Assembly (NCBI GenBank): GCA_023525975.1
Contig: CM042030.1
Location: 29,320,350-29,384,349 of the forward strand
DNA: 64,000 bases
Reading direction: 5' to 3'
Source: Smallanthus sonchifolius
Taxonomy: Eukaryota; Streptophyta; Magnoliopsida; Asterales; Asteraceae
Below the pieces are notes generated by a model that was given only the letters and a program-made list of their open reading frames with translations, was not told the origin of the DNA and ran no database searches. This document shows positions 1-11,072 of the stretch, piece after piece (positions within the stretch are counted from its first letter, which is position 1; each line of letters begins with the position of its first letter). A program made the position numbers and the translations under genes.

Positions 1-2525
1 AGTCTCAAAGTTTTGGTTTAATAACAAACACCAAGGGCTCCCCCCGAAGGGTCAATCAATCAAGGTGGATTGGTCAAATACAATAGATCTATCATTGTTA
101 CCATAGGCTTGATCAAAGTTAATGAATATGCTAGTTTTAAGTTTAATCTAAGCATACAAGTCTCAAGTTTAACATAAGAATAAGCATCTAGTCATAGTTG
201 TACAAGAATTGTATAAGTTTGAAGTTTGAACATGTTTCACCCCAAAAGAATGTAAATGAAAAAGGGGCTAAGTATACTCACTTGGATGATGAAGAGTGTC
301 CAACAAAGATTAAGTGTAGCAAGACTTTGAGGGAGAGTATCCTCACAATAAGCCTAAAAATACAAGTCTAAAGATTTAAGTTTACTTCTACAAGTCTAAG
401 GCAAAGGATCTAGGATTTCAAGATTGACTAGGGTTCCAAATGTGGGGTGGGATTGATTGTGTTTATAAAATTTAAAATAAGTTTAAAGCAAAGGTTTAAA
501 TGGATGACGTAAGACTTGAATATCAAAGTTTCATAAGTTTGTAGATTTAGAATAATTATTAAAATAATTATTTAGAAGTTTTATAATTATTAATTACCCT
601 AGTTAGGTAAAGTAAATTTTCTAAGTATCTTATAAATAGAGTTGTAAGGATATTTAAGAAACTAAATAATGATTAAGGATTGATAACAATTATTTAAAAT
701 AAATAATTATTAAGAATGAATAATAATTATTTAAGAATAAATAATTATCAAGGACAAATAATTATTCAAAAGAATAAGTCATTCAAGTTTTGAAGTATTT
801 AAGAATTAAGTATTTATCTTACAACATAATTTGATAAATAATAATAGGCATTTATAAGCTTATAAAATGTTAAATAGAATTTCTTGTAAAGTTAATATTT
901 TTAATATTAAAGCTTCTATAAAGTTTATAAATTTGAAAAAGTATTTGTTTTCCAATGAATACCAGTTTTCTATAAAACATGAGTTTTATAAGATGTACAA
1001 GTGTATAAGTTTCATAAAAAAAATTATACAAGTTTTAAGTTTATTAAAGTTTATAGAAAGAATTTATTTACTAGAACTTCGGGTAGTAAATTAAGTTTCT
1101 GTTTTTATAAAATTGTATAAATTTTATAAAGTTTTAAAAGTTTTTTTTTATATAGATTTTTAGTATTTAAAACTACAGTTAAAGATTTAACTTTTTTATA
1201 AGTTTTTATCTAAGTTTAATAAAATAAAATAGTTTCGGAATATCAAAGTGTAATTCAAAATCGAATTCAAGTTTATAAAAGTATCATGAAGTTTATAAAA
1301 TTTATTAAAGGTTTTAAACTGTTAAAATGATAAAAAGAAAAATAAAAACAAAAACCTGGGGCCAGACCGAATCGAACTCGGGTCTGCCCCGGGTCAACAT
1401 CACACACCACACTTAACCATCCCAACTACGGTTTGTTAGTGTTATATCTGGAAAAAGGAAAAACTTAAACAACAACTCGAATCGACCCCAATTTCTCGTA
1501 TGAACCCTAGAATCAATTTCCATCAAATGCATATTGATTAAGCCTTTGTTCATTAAATTAAACATGGGGCTTTCGATCAACACAGGATTACGAAGAGAAT
1601 GGCCATTTGATTTACCTGAAATGATATCGAAATGAGTGAGAACGGGTTGGGCCTCGTCGTCGACGGTCGCGGCTCCAAATCGGCAAATGCAGGTGTTAAT
1701 CGGAGAAATTGAGAGTGAAGGAAGTTGTGGTGTGATGTTACTGAAGATTTAGCTCGATATTTATAGCCGATTCGATCATTAAATGCTTGAATTAGGTGGG
1801 AAGATTTCGGGCGGCCGAACGATTTTAAATTTCGAATTTATGCGTGTCTCGGGCCGTGTCCGGGCATTGATGACATTGGGTTTCGATCGCACGCCTTAGG
1901 CGAGCATCGAGGTTCGATGAATGTGGACGGAATCACGTTTTCGGTCGAAAGGGAGTAAGAAACGGGGGTTGTGGGTTTCGAACTCGGGACCGGTTTGGGG
2001 AAAGAAGGTTTGGGGAAGAGTCAAAACAGGTCCTCAAAGTTTCATTGGGTTTACATATTATGTTTAAAAGGTATTTCAAGTTTAGAATAAGTTTCCGAAA
2101 ATGGCAGTTTTGGTCCTTAGAATTTTATAAAAATAAATATGCTTTATTTCTATAAAATCTCACTAAGTTTTATATCTTTTACTATTTTATAATTTTATAA
2201 AATAGTTCCTAAGATTTATAGTTTAAAGTCTTGAGTATTTAAAATAAGTTTATCAATTATATATATATATATTTTTATATAATTATAACTCATAAGATTT
2301 TAAGGATTTTTACCACATTTTATTTACAAGATATATATGTTTCTAAATAAGTCTCATATGTGTATATATATATTTCAAGTATTATTTGTTTTTTTTCTTA
2401 AATATATATCAATTAAATCAATGTTTATTATTTAAGAAAATAGTTTTAATAGAATTTCAAGTTTTGAATTGATAATACGTGCAAAGGTTTAGGAAAGGAT
2501 ACGTTGAAAAATCCGGGATATTACA
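1..2525 (-). mobile_element. Gypsy-type LTR fragment, runs off the left edge
   Basis: On the minus strand position 2525 starts TGTAATATCCCGG, a typical start of a plant Ty3/Gypsy LTR. The 2.5 kb to its left is AT-rich, has no convincing ORF and carries an internal tRNA-like block. The other LTR end is not in the window, so neither length nor identity can be fixed. Assignment rests on the terminal motif and on being unlike coding DNA; it could also be intergenic sequence with a short LTR piece at its right end. Confidence 0.4.
1357..1433 (-). other. tRNA-like A-box/B-box block inside the LTR
   Basis: Read on the minus strand, TGGTTAAGTGTGG resembles a tRNA A box and about 30 bp later GAGTTCGATTC resembles the B box. 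The block is GC-rich (CCCGGGGCAGACCC) in an otherwise AT-rich region. I could not fold it into a convincing cloverleaf, so it is not called a tRNA gene. It may be a tRNA-derived insertion or a chance match. Confidence 0.3.
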
Positions 2526-3155
2526 CCGCATGCCCGCCGTTTGGCCTCCACACTGCAGCCATGGTTTCCCCGCATCACCCCAGCTGTCAACGCGCTGTCA
2601 CAGACGTGACATGCGGCTGCCACTCGTCGTCCATCCCTGCCCGGCCACCACATGTAGTGTCGGGTCCTCCGTTTCCCTACCTTAGGCTTCTCAGCAGCCT
2701 CGTCGGCCACAATGGGTTTCACGTCCAACCCCACACTCGCTTAACACACGATCCAAGTAATAAACAAATGATTAAACGAAAGGAATGTAGTGTTTATACC
2801 TTTGAGTCGGATGATTCGTGCGAATCGAATACCCAATCGAAGTCGCTCTTCCCGAAATCCCAACTCTTGCAAAACAATTAATCCAGCTCCGAATCGCGAT
2901 GACTGGATCGCTCCCTTCCTCCTCCTTGCGCTTGGCCGTAAACAACACAAATGGGGATCTTCCCCTTGTGTCGTATGATATAGGGCACCCCATTGTGGGT
3001 CGGGTTTGGCCCACACACGTATACGTTCCCTCATATTACCCTTTTTACGTATTTAGAACGTAACATGTCTAAATTTTGATACTTACCCGCTAACAATCTA
3101 CATATAATTACATAAATACAAATATCGTTTTTATCCGAGAATACAGGATGTTACA
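2526..3155 (-). mobile_element. Second LTR-like fragment
   Basis: The right edge reads TGTAACATCCTG on the minus strand, close to the TGTAACATCCC that starts the G1, G2 and G3 LTRs in this window. The interior is GC-richer than its surroundings. It abuts the TGTAATATCCC start at 2525, suggesting two LTR fragments end to end. Several short overlapping ORFs on both strands here show no recognisable domain. No target duplication was found. Confidence 0.35.
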
Positions 3156-3234
3156 CATTCCCTTAGGCGAACTTGACAAGTTCACTACATATACACATAG
3201 AATTTTAGCTACATTTACAAAACATGTCCTAACA
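3156..3234 (-). mobile_element. 79-bp Copia LTR fragment with Copia B-type palindrome
   Basis: On the minus strand the segment starts TGTTAGGACAT, as the Copia B right LTR does at 56081. It contains one copy of the Copia B palindrome (plus strand 3165-3183: AGGCGAACTT followed by AAGTTC arms). It is a truncated LTR of a relative of Copia B, embedded next to the TGTAACATCC end at 3155. Confidence 0.45.
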
Positions 3235-3690
3235 AAAAATAAGTATGCATGACATGCTTATAATTTTTATTAAATTTATAAATAAGTATGCATGACATGT
3301 TTATAGTTATTGAACTTATATTTTATATTTTTGAATGTTAAGTAATTTATGAAAAAAATTAATAAATGGTGTAGATCAAAAATTTTAGTCTCAAATGTGT
3401 AATAATAAATTAATTAAAAGTAAATCTTAGGCCAAAGTATAAAACCCATATTAATTATTTTCAACCCACAAATTTCATGCTGACAAAAACTGAAACTGAA
3501 CCAAACCAATCGTGAAAACCAAAAACCTATATCGAACAGTTTTAAAAAAAAAACAAAAACCGAATTTTTGTTTTTAGGTATGGGTTAAAGCTTAAAACCG
3601 AATCATGCACATCCCATATATTTTCTAAATACAAATGACCAAATTAGATATAGAATAACAACAGTACCTTCGTATAATTTATACCACACT
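3235..3690. other. AT-rich upstream region of the RALF gene
   Basis: About 450 bp without an ORF or recognisable repeat apart from a short imperfect direct repeat containing AAGTATGCATGACATG (near 3241 and 3287). It presumably holds the distal promoter of the RALF gene. I see no specific cis element I would defend. Confidence 0.4.
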
Positions 3691-3700
3691 CTCTATAAAT
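3691..3700 (+). promoter_or_regulatory. Probable TATA box of the RALF gene
   Basis: CTCTATAAAT matches the plant TATA consensus and lies about 210 bp upstream of the RALF ATG. Transcription would then start near 3725-3735, giving a 5' UTR of about 170 nt. There is no other TATA-like motif at suitable spacing. Prediction from sequence only. Confidence 0.6.
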
Positions 3701-3903
3701 GTGTGGCTAGGAATCCCATAAACCTACAATTATGGATTTCTTCTCTCTTAATTTCACATCCTAAATAAGGGAGTAGAAGCAAACATGTCTTTTATCATTA
3801 GCCACATAAATTAAATCACAAGACAAGATCGATCTTAATTCTTGTCATTCTAAAGAAAAGTTAGAATTATTGTCCTTTGTTTGCTTTTAATTGTCTATGA
3901 GAT

Positions 3904-4260
3904 ATGGCTAACCATCTTGGGTTTCATGTCATCATCTTGGCAATCGTTGTCCTTTGTTTTTCAACATCCTTGTCCATGTTATTTCCATCACAACCTCAAT
4001 GGACCATTCCAAGCCGTTTGTATGGTTTTCCCCGTCGACTTGTAGGAGACATAATTGATATGAGGGAAGAGATGATGATGGATTATGAAAGTGCTCGAAG
4101 AATCCTAGCTGGAAGGGGCTACATTAGCTATGATGCTATGCAGAAGAATAATGTTCCGTGCAATCAACGTGGTCAATCTTATTATAACTGTAATAGCAGA
4201 GGTCAGGCTAACCCTTACTCTCGAGGCTGTAATGTTATCACTAGATGTGGTGGTCGTTAA
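3904..4260 (+). CDS. RALFL: RALF-like peptide hormone precursor
   Basis: An intact 118-residue single-exon ORF encoding a Rapid Alkalinization Factor precursor, a secreted peptide hormone. Family members are perceived at the cell surface by CrRLK1L receptor kinases (FERONIA type) with LLG co-receptors and raise apoplastic pH. Visible features: a hydrophobic N-terminal signal peptide (about residues 1-28), a charged propeptide, the site-1-protease cleavage motif RRIL at 65-68, the receptor-binding YISY at 73-76, four cysteines at 86, 96, 109 and 115 with canonical spacing, and the conserved block ANPYSRGC. Length is usual for the family. The start is the first ATG after the TATA box and gives a good signal peptide. 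It is the only intact host gene in the window; a Harbinger transposon begins 31 bp after the stop codon. Which RALF paralogue it is cannot be told here. Confidence 0.95.
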   Translation: MANHLGFHVIILAIVVLCFSTSLSMLFPSQPQWTIPSRLYGFPRRLVGDIIDMREEMMMDYESARRILAGRGYISYDAMQKNNVPCNQRGQSYYNCNSRGQANPYSRGCNVITRCGGR

Positions 4261-4729
4261 TTAGATACATAACTTATTTGTAAAATACTTAGGGGGTGTT
4301 TGGTACAGAGAATGGAATTGTAGAGAAATGGAATAGAGAAATGGAATTGAAGAGAAAGGGAATTGGTCTGGAGAATGAGAATTGACTGTTCTGTTTGGTA
4401 GTACAGAGATTTCAGTAGAGAAATATAGCTGAGAATCATTTCTCTTGTTTGGTACATAGGAAATAAACAGAGAATTATATCAACTTTATCATTAGCACAA
4501 GTCTTTTTTTCATAACAAATATTTATTAAAAAATAAAAAAACATATAAAAAGATGCATAAATTCCAACCAAAATATGCATTGATAAAACCAATTGACATA
4601 CAAAACATAGTTTTTAAGCAAAAAACATCAACCATAGTTACTAGTAAAAGTACTTCAACCATGCTGAAACCAAAAAAGGTACTTCAACAACCACGGTGAA
4701 ACAAAAAAAATTACTTCAACCATACACAA

Positions 4730-5248
4730 CTATCCCATTGAACCATCGGTATACAACTCGACCATCTCAATTTTCTCTTCTATTGTCAACGCAAGAAAAG
4801 AACGTCCTAGATCCACATCTTTACCAATCAAATGAGCTGCTTTGAACCGTTTTTTCGTAGTGATACCTGGTAAAGCTTTCAACTCATCACTAACCTTTTC
4901 ATAGATTTCACGAGCCTCCATACCTTCTTTGCTAAGTTGTTCACCCACCATCTCCCCAAATCGAAGCAAAACTTCCTTGATATCTTTGCAAGACTCTCGA
5001 TATATCTCATCTGCATCCGTGCTTCTACCTCTTTTGCGCTTGCTTGTTACACTTCCTGTTTGTCCTTCAGATCTATCAACATTTGGAACGACTTCATCAA
5101 CAAAATCAAAGTCTTCAATATCAACAGGTGAGCTTTTTTGCGTCTCTTGAACAACATCTTCTTCTCCAAGGTCAACTGCTTTACTACCAGTAGCTCTATC
5201 CTTACCGAATATGGTACATCCAAGATTAGCAACAAAGTGATTGAACAT
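4730..5248 (-). pseudogene. C-terminal part of Harbinger Myb/SANT-like accessory protein
   Basis: A 172-residue ORF resembling the C-terminal half of the Myb/SANT-like protein that PIF/Harbinger elements encode beside their transposase; in the family it binds element DNA and helps transposase enter the nucleus. Recognisable blocks are GKDRAT near the N-terminus, a KRKRGR basic stretch that may be a nuclear signal, and the conserved end with TTKKRFKAAHLIGKD and MVELYTDGS. The N-terminal tri-helix Myb/SANT DNA-binding domain expected before GKDRAT is absent, so the protein should not bind DNA in the usual way. I treat it as a truncated relic. The first ATG was taken as start, but the true upstream part is deleted. 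Confidence 0.65.
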
Positions 5249-6392
5249 CCAAGATTACATCAATATATATGTTATTTTGGATGAAATTGAACATCCAAGT
5301 TTCCATGTGATTTACAAGTCAATGTTATACAAGATCCCTAAGGTTTCCATGTGAGTTACAAGTCAATTTCTAGATAAAAATGGTGTAAAAAGTGATGATT
5401 TGTTGATATGTAGAAATCTGAGTTTTTTGGTCAGATTTGAGTTTGTAAATATAGATTTATTTATCAACAAAACAATTGAAATAAATTATGAAAATATTTT
5501 CACAGAAACTTCAACATCTCTAGGTGTTTATATATTTTTCTCAAATTTTTAAAGTATGCATAAGGTTTTCAACTAAAATGCTAATTATCAAAGGTATCTA
5601 AAACTTACTGTTCAGAGTTTGTAAATGTCAAAATTTCTCAAAAATTGACTACTCAGGATTTGCATACAAGGCCAATTGGGAAATATTCTAGACACTTAAA
5701 ATGTTCATTAGAAAGAGGAATGAAGTCTAAAACTTCAAAAACAAGAGAGTTATGCTCTTTAGAAGTGGACCTAAAATCTGTCAGTCAAAAACAGATTTGA
5801 CCTTCGGTTTTATTTTTCACGTTTGGGTAATCAAAACTTCTATAAAAATTACGAAACCAGTGGGGTTTGAAACTAGACTCTTTGAAATTAATGTTAGACT
5901 CAAGAAACGATCAATTTGCATCTGTTATGATCAAAATATTGTTTGAACAAAACAGCATTACAGATTTCATCAGCAACAGCATTCAAGCAACTCATGTAAA
6001 CATTCAATTTATCGGTTCCAACATTCAACCTAGCATCTAAATATCATTCTAACATAAAATTCATGATTCAAACTCATCAATTTCATACCATATAATGTTC
6101 AATTCCAACCTAGACATCTAGGGCACCAAAGATTTCATCAAGAGTCGAATTAAACATAAACCATTGAAATCTAACATATCTAAATCGATTACCAACAACA
6201 TACAAACATCCCACGATAACAATCGACATCAGCAGCTGAGTTTGGATCGAGGTTTAGGTCTGGTCGAGCATAAGAAAGTCGAAAAAATGAAAGTTTCATA
6301 CCTAGGATCGTTGGAATCGAAGCAAGGATCGCGAATACGAACTCGGTTCTTGGATTGGAGATGATTTGTGGGTGATTAGAGGCTGCAAGTCG
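5249..6392. other. Non-coding interior of the Harbinger element
   Basis: About 1.1 kb between the accessory ORF and the right terminal region. It has only short chance ORFs and no transposase similarity that I can see. It probably contains the promoter and 5' leader of the minus-strand accessory ORF plus what remains after loss of the transposase gene. Confidence 0.4.
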
Positions 6393-6455
6393 ATCGAACA
6401 GCAGGGAGAGGCGTGAGTTTGCTGCTGTAGATCGAACAGCAGGGAGAGGCGTGAG
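6393..6455. repeat. 25-bp direct repeat near the Harbinger right end
   Basis: The same 25 bases, starting ATCGAACAGCAGGGAGAGGC, occur at 6393-6417 and 6431-6455, spaced by 38 bp from start to start. Subterminal repeats are common transposase-binding sites in DNA transposons, but that role is not shown here. Confidence 0.7.
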
Positions 6456-6636
6456 AGAGTGAGGCTGAGAAATGAAACCCTAGAAATCCAATTCTCCGCT
6501 TTTTTTAGAGAAACAAAATCAGAGAAATGGAAATGGTTTATTTCCATTTCTCACCTCTTTCTTTCATAAACAAACAAGAGAATTCTTTCCAATTCCATTT
6601 CTCACCCCTCAATTCCCTCTACCAAACACCCCCTTA

Positions 6637-7039
6637 TTGTAATCATCTAAACACTCTTCTTCCTCTTCTTTTTTCAGCATGTTAATTTAGTAAACAAGAT
6701 TGATGGCCGATTTTAAGATACATGAGTAGTTGAATTAAATTTCTCCAGAGATTCTAAATATCTAGGTTTAGAATGTTTTATGATTATCTTTTAAACGGTT
6801 AAAGACAAGACTTAATAATTAATATTGAAGTTAGATGAATTAAAGTTTGTTTAGTCCCCTTATATTCATTATCAGTTGCAATACGAATATAAATTTCGTA
6901 TTAGTTTATATATACCTATTTTATTATATTTATACTTAATGAATACCACATAACTTGTTTATTCTTTTAAATCAAATACCTATTTATCTATTGTACACAT
7001 TAAATTTATAATTTTATATGATAATAAAACGAAAAGGTT
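6637..7039. other. AT-rich sequence, original RALF downstream region
   Basis: Sequence interrupted by the Harbinger insertion resumes here; it would be the displaced RALF 3' UTR or downstream flank. Rich in A and T, no ORF or repeat recognised. Confidence 0.4.
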
Positions 7040-7980
7040 TGAGAATTCACCACGCCTATAAGGCCGGAAGGGGCACCTCTCCCACGCTGCTAGGTATTCA
7101 GCGGGAACACAACCACAACAACCTATGTACCGGAAATTTTGCTCCCTCAACGGCTTGTTTTCCCGATGGCAATCCTAGCCCCAACGGCTCTTTTTTTGAC
7201 CGTTTCTTTTTAAAAAGAAAATTATTTTATTTTTATTTTAACCTTATAAATTAGCATCAATTTACTCACTTTTTACACATCTTCAAAACCTCTTCAACTC
7301 TACCAAATTCTCTTCAATGGCTCCTAAAAAAATTCATCATCCACCCGAAAGTCATTCAAAACCGAAGTCGGTTCGAGCCAAAATCAACCGAATCCCACCC
7401 AACCGTTTCAATTCATACAATTTTCACAATATCCGAGTTATCCCTCTATGCCAAACATGTCTATTCAAACTTCACTGAGTTAATTTCGTCTTGCTCCTGA
7501 ACAACACAACTTTGATCCATTTACATATCATGACCCAAACCCCCACTACCAAAGGCGACCCTTTCGTGACCCAAACCAATCCTCACAATACCTTGGCGTG
7601 TTTTGTTCGTAGTCGAAAGAGCCCCAGTTGAAGAACATGAAACCGAAGAAATTAAGTCGAACGAGTACCCCCGTTGAAGAATCACAACCCACATAGACGT
7701 CTTCAAGTAAGGCAAACTTGAAGCCTTGGGAGGACAAAGAAGAAGTAGCATTTGAGATTCGATTAATGTTTTTTTTATTTCAAGTTAATGTTTTTTTTCT
7801 ATTCCAAGTTAATGTTTTTAAATAATGAATATTTTATTTGATGTGTTAAAGTTATATATATATATTAATTTATTTATTATTTATTAAATAAAAAATAACT
7901 AAGGAAGTTTAGGGAAGAAAGATGAGTGTTCCACCCCTTCAGGGAAGAAATGATATGGAATAGTTTGATTGGTAGTTGGC
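7040..7980 (+). pseudogene. Decayed Harbinger-type accessory ORF remnant
   Basis: From the ATG at 7317 the translation shows fragments, in shifting frames, of a low-complexity P/Y/N-rich protein (for example NFDPFTYHDPNPHYQRRPF and EDKEEVAF). The style matches N-terminal parts of accessory proteins often found in Asteraceae PIF/Harbinger-like elements, upstream of a Myb/SANT domain that is absent here. Several stops and frameshifts break it. Flanks contain A/T tracts and an imperfectly mirrored short motif (GGGGCACCTCTCCCAC near 7070 and TGTTCCACCCCTTC near 7926), but I could not define terminal repeats. Family assignment is tentative. Confidence 0.35.
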
Positions 7981-8752
7981 TAGGTATGTTTAGAAAATTT
8001 AGATGACTGACCCTTCCACCGTAAGTCATCCACCCTCATGTCACCCATTCCAAAAGAAAAGATTAAGAGATGGTGCTTTATGACATGAACATGGCGGTAA
8101 CAAATCAGGCATACATGGATGAGTCTCAGGTCAAACAAACAAAATCATTTATGCAAATTCCCACATTATTCGTGAACATAAGAGATGTTAGGTTCATACG
8201 GAATGTCAGACTGTAAATATCATCAACACGTTTTGGACACCTTGGCTATTAATAAGGGAACTCTACAGTTAAACGTACTTGATTAGGAGCAATCCAATGA
8301 TGGTAACCTAGTCCTCAATAGGGTAACAAAAACAACCACAAATAAGATACCATGTGTTATCGACTTAATATCAAGTGGCGACTTTTTGTTTTCATTGTTT
8401 TGCCTTTTTTTTTTTTCTCATTATGTATATTGGGCTGTAACTTCTTGTATGGATGAAGACCAGATAACCCAAGTTGCTAGGCCGTGAACTTATTCAAATG
8501 AACCTGGTCTATTGTTAAGAGTTCTTGCTGTCCCCTTGTTAGCGATGCCTAGGGTTTGCTCCTTGATGTCTCCTTGCCTATTCTTCAGATGGAAAATTCA
8601 TCTAAATTTGGCATAATTGATTCTCAAGCTGGTTCTGCAAGTCTCTCGCTCTCAATCGGTCTTAGCGTCGGTGCCCCCCTGTTCTACATGCTGTCATTTC
8701 CTTTTTCGGTGATGCTATTCGCGTGATTTGTGTTGTGGGTTGTGCTGTCTAC

Positions 8753-8759
8753 TATAAAA
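8753..8759 (+). promoter_or_regulatory. TATA box in the Copia D LTR
   Basis: TATAAAA about 140 bp upstream of the primer-binding motif, at the position expected for the U3 promoter of a Copia LTR. The element is decayed, so activity is doubtful. Confidence 0.5.
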
Positions 8760-8899
8760 GGGTAGCAGCCCCTTTGGTTCAACATACGAAAATACAACAA
8801 AAGCATATCGTATCTTCTTTTCTATACTGGTTGTTTTGTAATCGGGCCAATTGGTCCTTGTCTTGTTAAGAACCCTTTGAATTTATACCATTTTTGACA

Positions 8900-8910
8900 T
8901 GGTATCAAGG
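8900..8910 (+). other. Primer-binding site of Copia D (degenerate)
   Basis: TGGTATCAAGG matches the initiator tRNA-Met binding motif TGGTATCAGAGC over its first eight bases, then diverges. It marks the end of the 5' LTR of the decayed element. Confidence 0.6.
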
Positions 8911-9589
8911 TTGTAAAGGATCTGGTCTACTGTTTTGTTCAGTTCTGGTATCTTTCCACTGCTTAGGTTGGTTGCTTGCAATTAGGGTTTAGAAACCCCA
9001 AGCCCAAACCTCTGTTATCCTTCCACTGATGGTGCCATCTGTCTACGAGGTCAACATATCTAGAGCTCTATCACTCAAACCCTAATCTCTAGTTAGTACA
9101 TCTTGTTCTTGGATTTCACACGCTTGCCGGCTCTGCGCATCTAGCTCTGGTGTTCTTAGTACTTGGAGAAGCTGTTGAATGTGTTATTCTTAACCCTAAG
9201 AGTATGTTGCGAGAACAATCGGTATTTTTGTACACCTTAATAAGTTGTACCTGCTTCCTTGGCATATATTTGCACAGTGAGATCGTTCCTCCTTTTTTTT
9301 TCTTTCCTGTCACACGATTTATTTTGATAATTAGATATACCTGGGCTAGGTTAGAAGGACCAACATTGTCTTTGATATATATAGGGAGAGCCACACCCTA
9401 CTTCTGTGTTGCATATATTGTGGCACATCTTACATGTGTTTTTGTCTAAACTATATGCATTACTTAAGTTCTATACAACCTTGGCTAATCCTTGATCTAG
9501 CTCTTGATTGGTGTGAAAACCTGGCTGTAGTCTTGGTTGCTTTCTATGTGTTTGCCTGTTAGAAGTTCATTCTTTATCCGATTGTAGTT

Positions 9590-10235
9590 TTGTCTCTATA
9601 ATATTTGACACTGAAATAGGACCCCTTGCTGTTAATGAAACATTAATAAGCAACCTTGATACTAGTAATCCTCTTTATCTTCATTTTAGTGACTCCAATA
9701 ATCTTACCTTTGTGAGCATAAAACTTAAAGGTCCTGAAAATTATACTATATGGTCTAATGCTATGAAACATGCTTTACAAGTCAAAAGTATAATGTGATT
9801 TATAGATTGATCTAGTAAGCGGCCAGAGAATAATAATTAGACCAGAGAATAATAATGTTTGACAATGGGACATATGTAACTCTGTTGTGCTTACATGGAT
9901 TCTTATTTCTATGGCTGATGAATTATACATGGGTCAAGTTTATTCTAAACTTGCTTGTAAAGTCTGGCAGGAGTTAAAGGAAACATACAATTAAATTGAT
10001 GGTTCTGTTATTTTTAATTTGTATTAAAAAATAAATTCTTTCAGTCATAACCGAGTAACTGTGGCTGATTACTATCATAAATTTATCATTATGTGGAAAC
10101 AATTTGATCAAATGGTTCAATTACCTTCATACACCTGCCAAGCTTCTAAAATAACGATTTCAATCATTTGATAAAACTATGCAATTTTTAATGGGTCTTG
10201 ATGATGAGTACCAACCAGTTAGGACAAATCTTTTA
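9590..10235 (+). pseudogene. Broken Copia gag (N-terminal part)
   Basis: Frames here read as a Copia gag N-terminal domain: a DTSNPLYLHFSD-like start, then VSIKLKGPENYTIWSNAMKH, then further blocks about VWQELKETY and the YYHKFIIMWKQFDQM region. Gag forms the virus-like particle. At least one stop codon follows the LQVKSIM block and later frames shift, so no gag protein can be made. The ORF is cut off near 10240 before any zinc knuckle. Confidence 0.65.
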
Positions 10236-10240
10236 ACAAA

Positions 10241-10487
10241 TGCATAACGTAACGTAATCAAAATATAACGGGATGCCAGTCATCATCGTTAGCCGGGTAA
10301 CCCTTCATCGCTTGCCCAGCATCACCGTTCATCCTCATTACCTGCTCTTAACCTGAATGTGCATACTAAAAAGTCAGCTACGCTGGTGAGTTTTAGTTTT
10401 ACATAAACGTTATCATAAACATTTTTGCCAAGAACGTAACATACATTTATTTAACAAAAGGGCACGTAAAACATGCTATAGCAAATC
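10241..10487 (-). mobile_element. Gypsy LTR fragment G4, left piece
   Basis: On the minus strand this contains AACTCACCAGCGTAGCTGAC, almost the same as the internal LTR motif of G1 (29700-29735) and G3 (58035-58060). It is the distal part of an old Gypsy LTR, truncated at its left end and interrupted by Copia A; the rest is at 19956-20639. Bases 10483-10487 (AAATC) are the Copia A target duplication. Confidence 0.65.
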
Positions 10488-10532
10488 TGTAGAACCAAAG
10501 ACTGGTTGCTACTAAATTATTCTAAGTACAAA

Positions 10533-10773
10533 TGCTGCTGATAAGCTTATCAGCAGCATTCAACACATGTTGCTGCTGATAAGCTTATCAGCAGCATTCA
10601 ACACATGTTGCTGCTGATAGGCTTATCAGCAGCATTCAACACAAGTTGCTGCTGATAGGCTTATCAGCAACATTCAACACTTGTTGCTGCTGATAGGCTT
10701 ATCAGCAGCGTTCAACACAAGTTGCTGCTGATAGGCTTATCAGCAGCATCATTCTCATTCTTGCTGCTGATAG
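10533..10773. repeat. Copia A palindrome array, six units plus one half
   Basis: Six tandem units of about 39 bp. Each holds a palindrome of up to 26 bp with core GCTGATAAGCTTATCAGC (the first unit is a perfect 26-bp palindrome; later units have AGGCTT at the centre), separated by a spacer like TTCAACACATGT. A final half-site lies near 10761-10773. Such arrays could form cruciforms or bind dimeric factors; function is unknown. Confidence 0.92.
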
Positions 10774-11064
10774 ATGTGTTCCTTGGAGACAAATCGTTGC
10801 AGCTGACTATCCATGCCAAGCGTCACTGACAACTTTCTGCAAAAGCGACCGACACACTCAAAGCAGAAGGAACCTCAATGGTGCAACCAATGATGGACGA
10901 CGATGCTCTTCTCCAAGCATGCAAACAATGATGAATAAAGAAAACGCTTTAATAAAGTTAGCTAGTTTAGCTTTAACGTGCATTATTAGCTTTTGTATAA
11001 AAAATCAACGGTCTGTGTTAGATCTGATCCTTAGAATCAAGGGTCTGTCTTGATTCTAAGTTAG

Positions 11065-11072
11065 TATAAATA
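11065..11072 (+). promoter_or_regulatory. TATA box in Copia A left LTR
   Basis: TATAAATA about 290 bp downstream of the palindrome array and 190 bp before the LTR end, giving an R-U5 of reasonable size. The right LTR has the same motif at 19754-19761. Confidence 0.65.

Larger units (their letters stand above)
4292..6633. mobile_element. PIF/Harbinger DNA transposon, non-autonomous
   Basis: The element has terminal inverted repeats: the left end GGGGGTGTTTGGTACAGAG is mirrored by the right end (first 14 bases identical in inverse complement) and weaker similarity continues inward (GGAATTG, GAGAAATGGAA). It is flanked by the 3-bp duplication TTA at 4289-4291 and 6634-6636, diagnostic for PIF/Harbinger. 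At 2342 bp it holds one partial accessory ORF (4730-5248, minus) and no DDE transposase, so it would need a transposase supplied in trans. It lies in the 3' untranslated or immediate downstream region of the RALF gene. Confidence 0.87.
8000..10240 (+). mobile_element. Decayed Ty1/Copia retrotransposon D
   Basis: Contains, in order, a U3-like region with a TATA box (8753-8759), a primer-binding-like motif TGGTATCAAGG (8900-8910), a leader of about 700 bp and a broken gag (9590-10235). The right end is cut off at about 10240, where a Gypsy LTR begins, so pol and the 3' LTR are lost. The LTR start was not identified. Short ORFs in the leader (9116-9449) have no support as genes. Confidence 0.6.

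Noticed and set aside
1357..1433. A real tRNA gene
   Set aside because: A- and B-box-like motifs exist but no convincing cloverleaf or anticodon arm could be drawn.
2479..3063. Several overlapping ORFs of 60-125 codons on both strands
   Set aside because: They lie in an LTR-like GC-richer segment, overlap in many frames and show no recognisable domain.
9116..9449. ORFs of 92 and 99 codons on opposite strands
   Set aside because: They sit in the leader of decayed Copia D, have odd composition and mirror each other.
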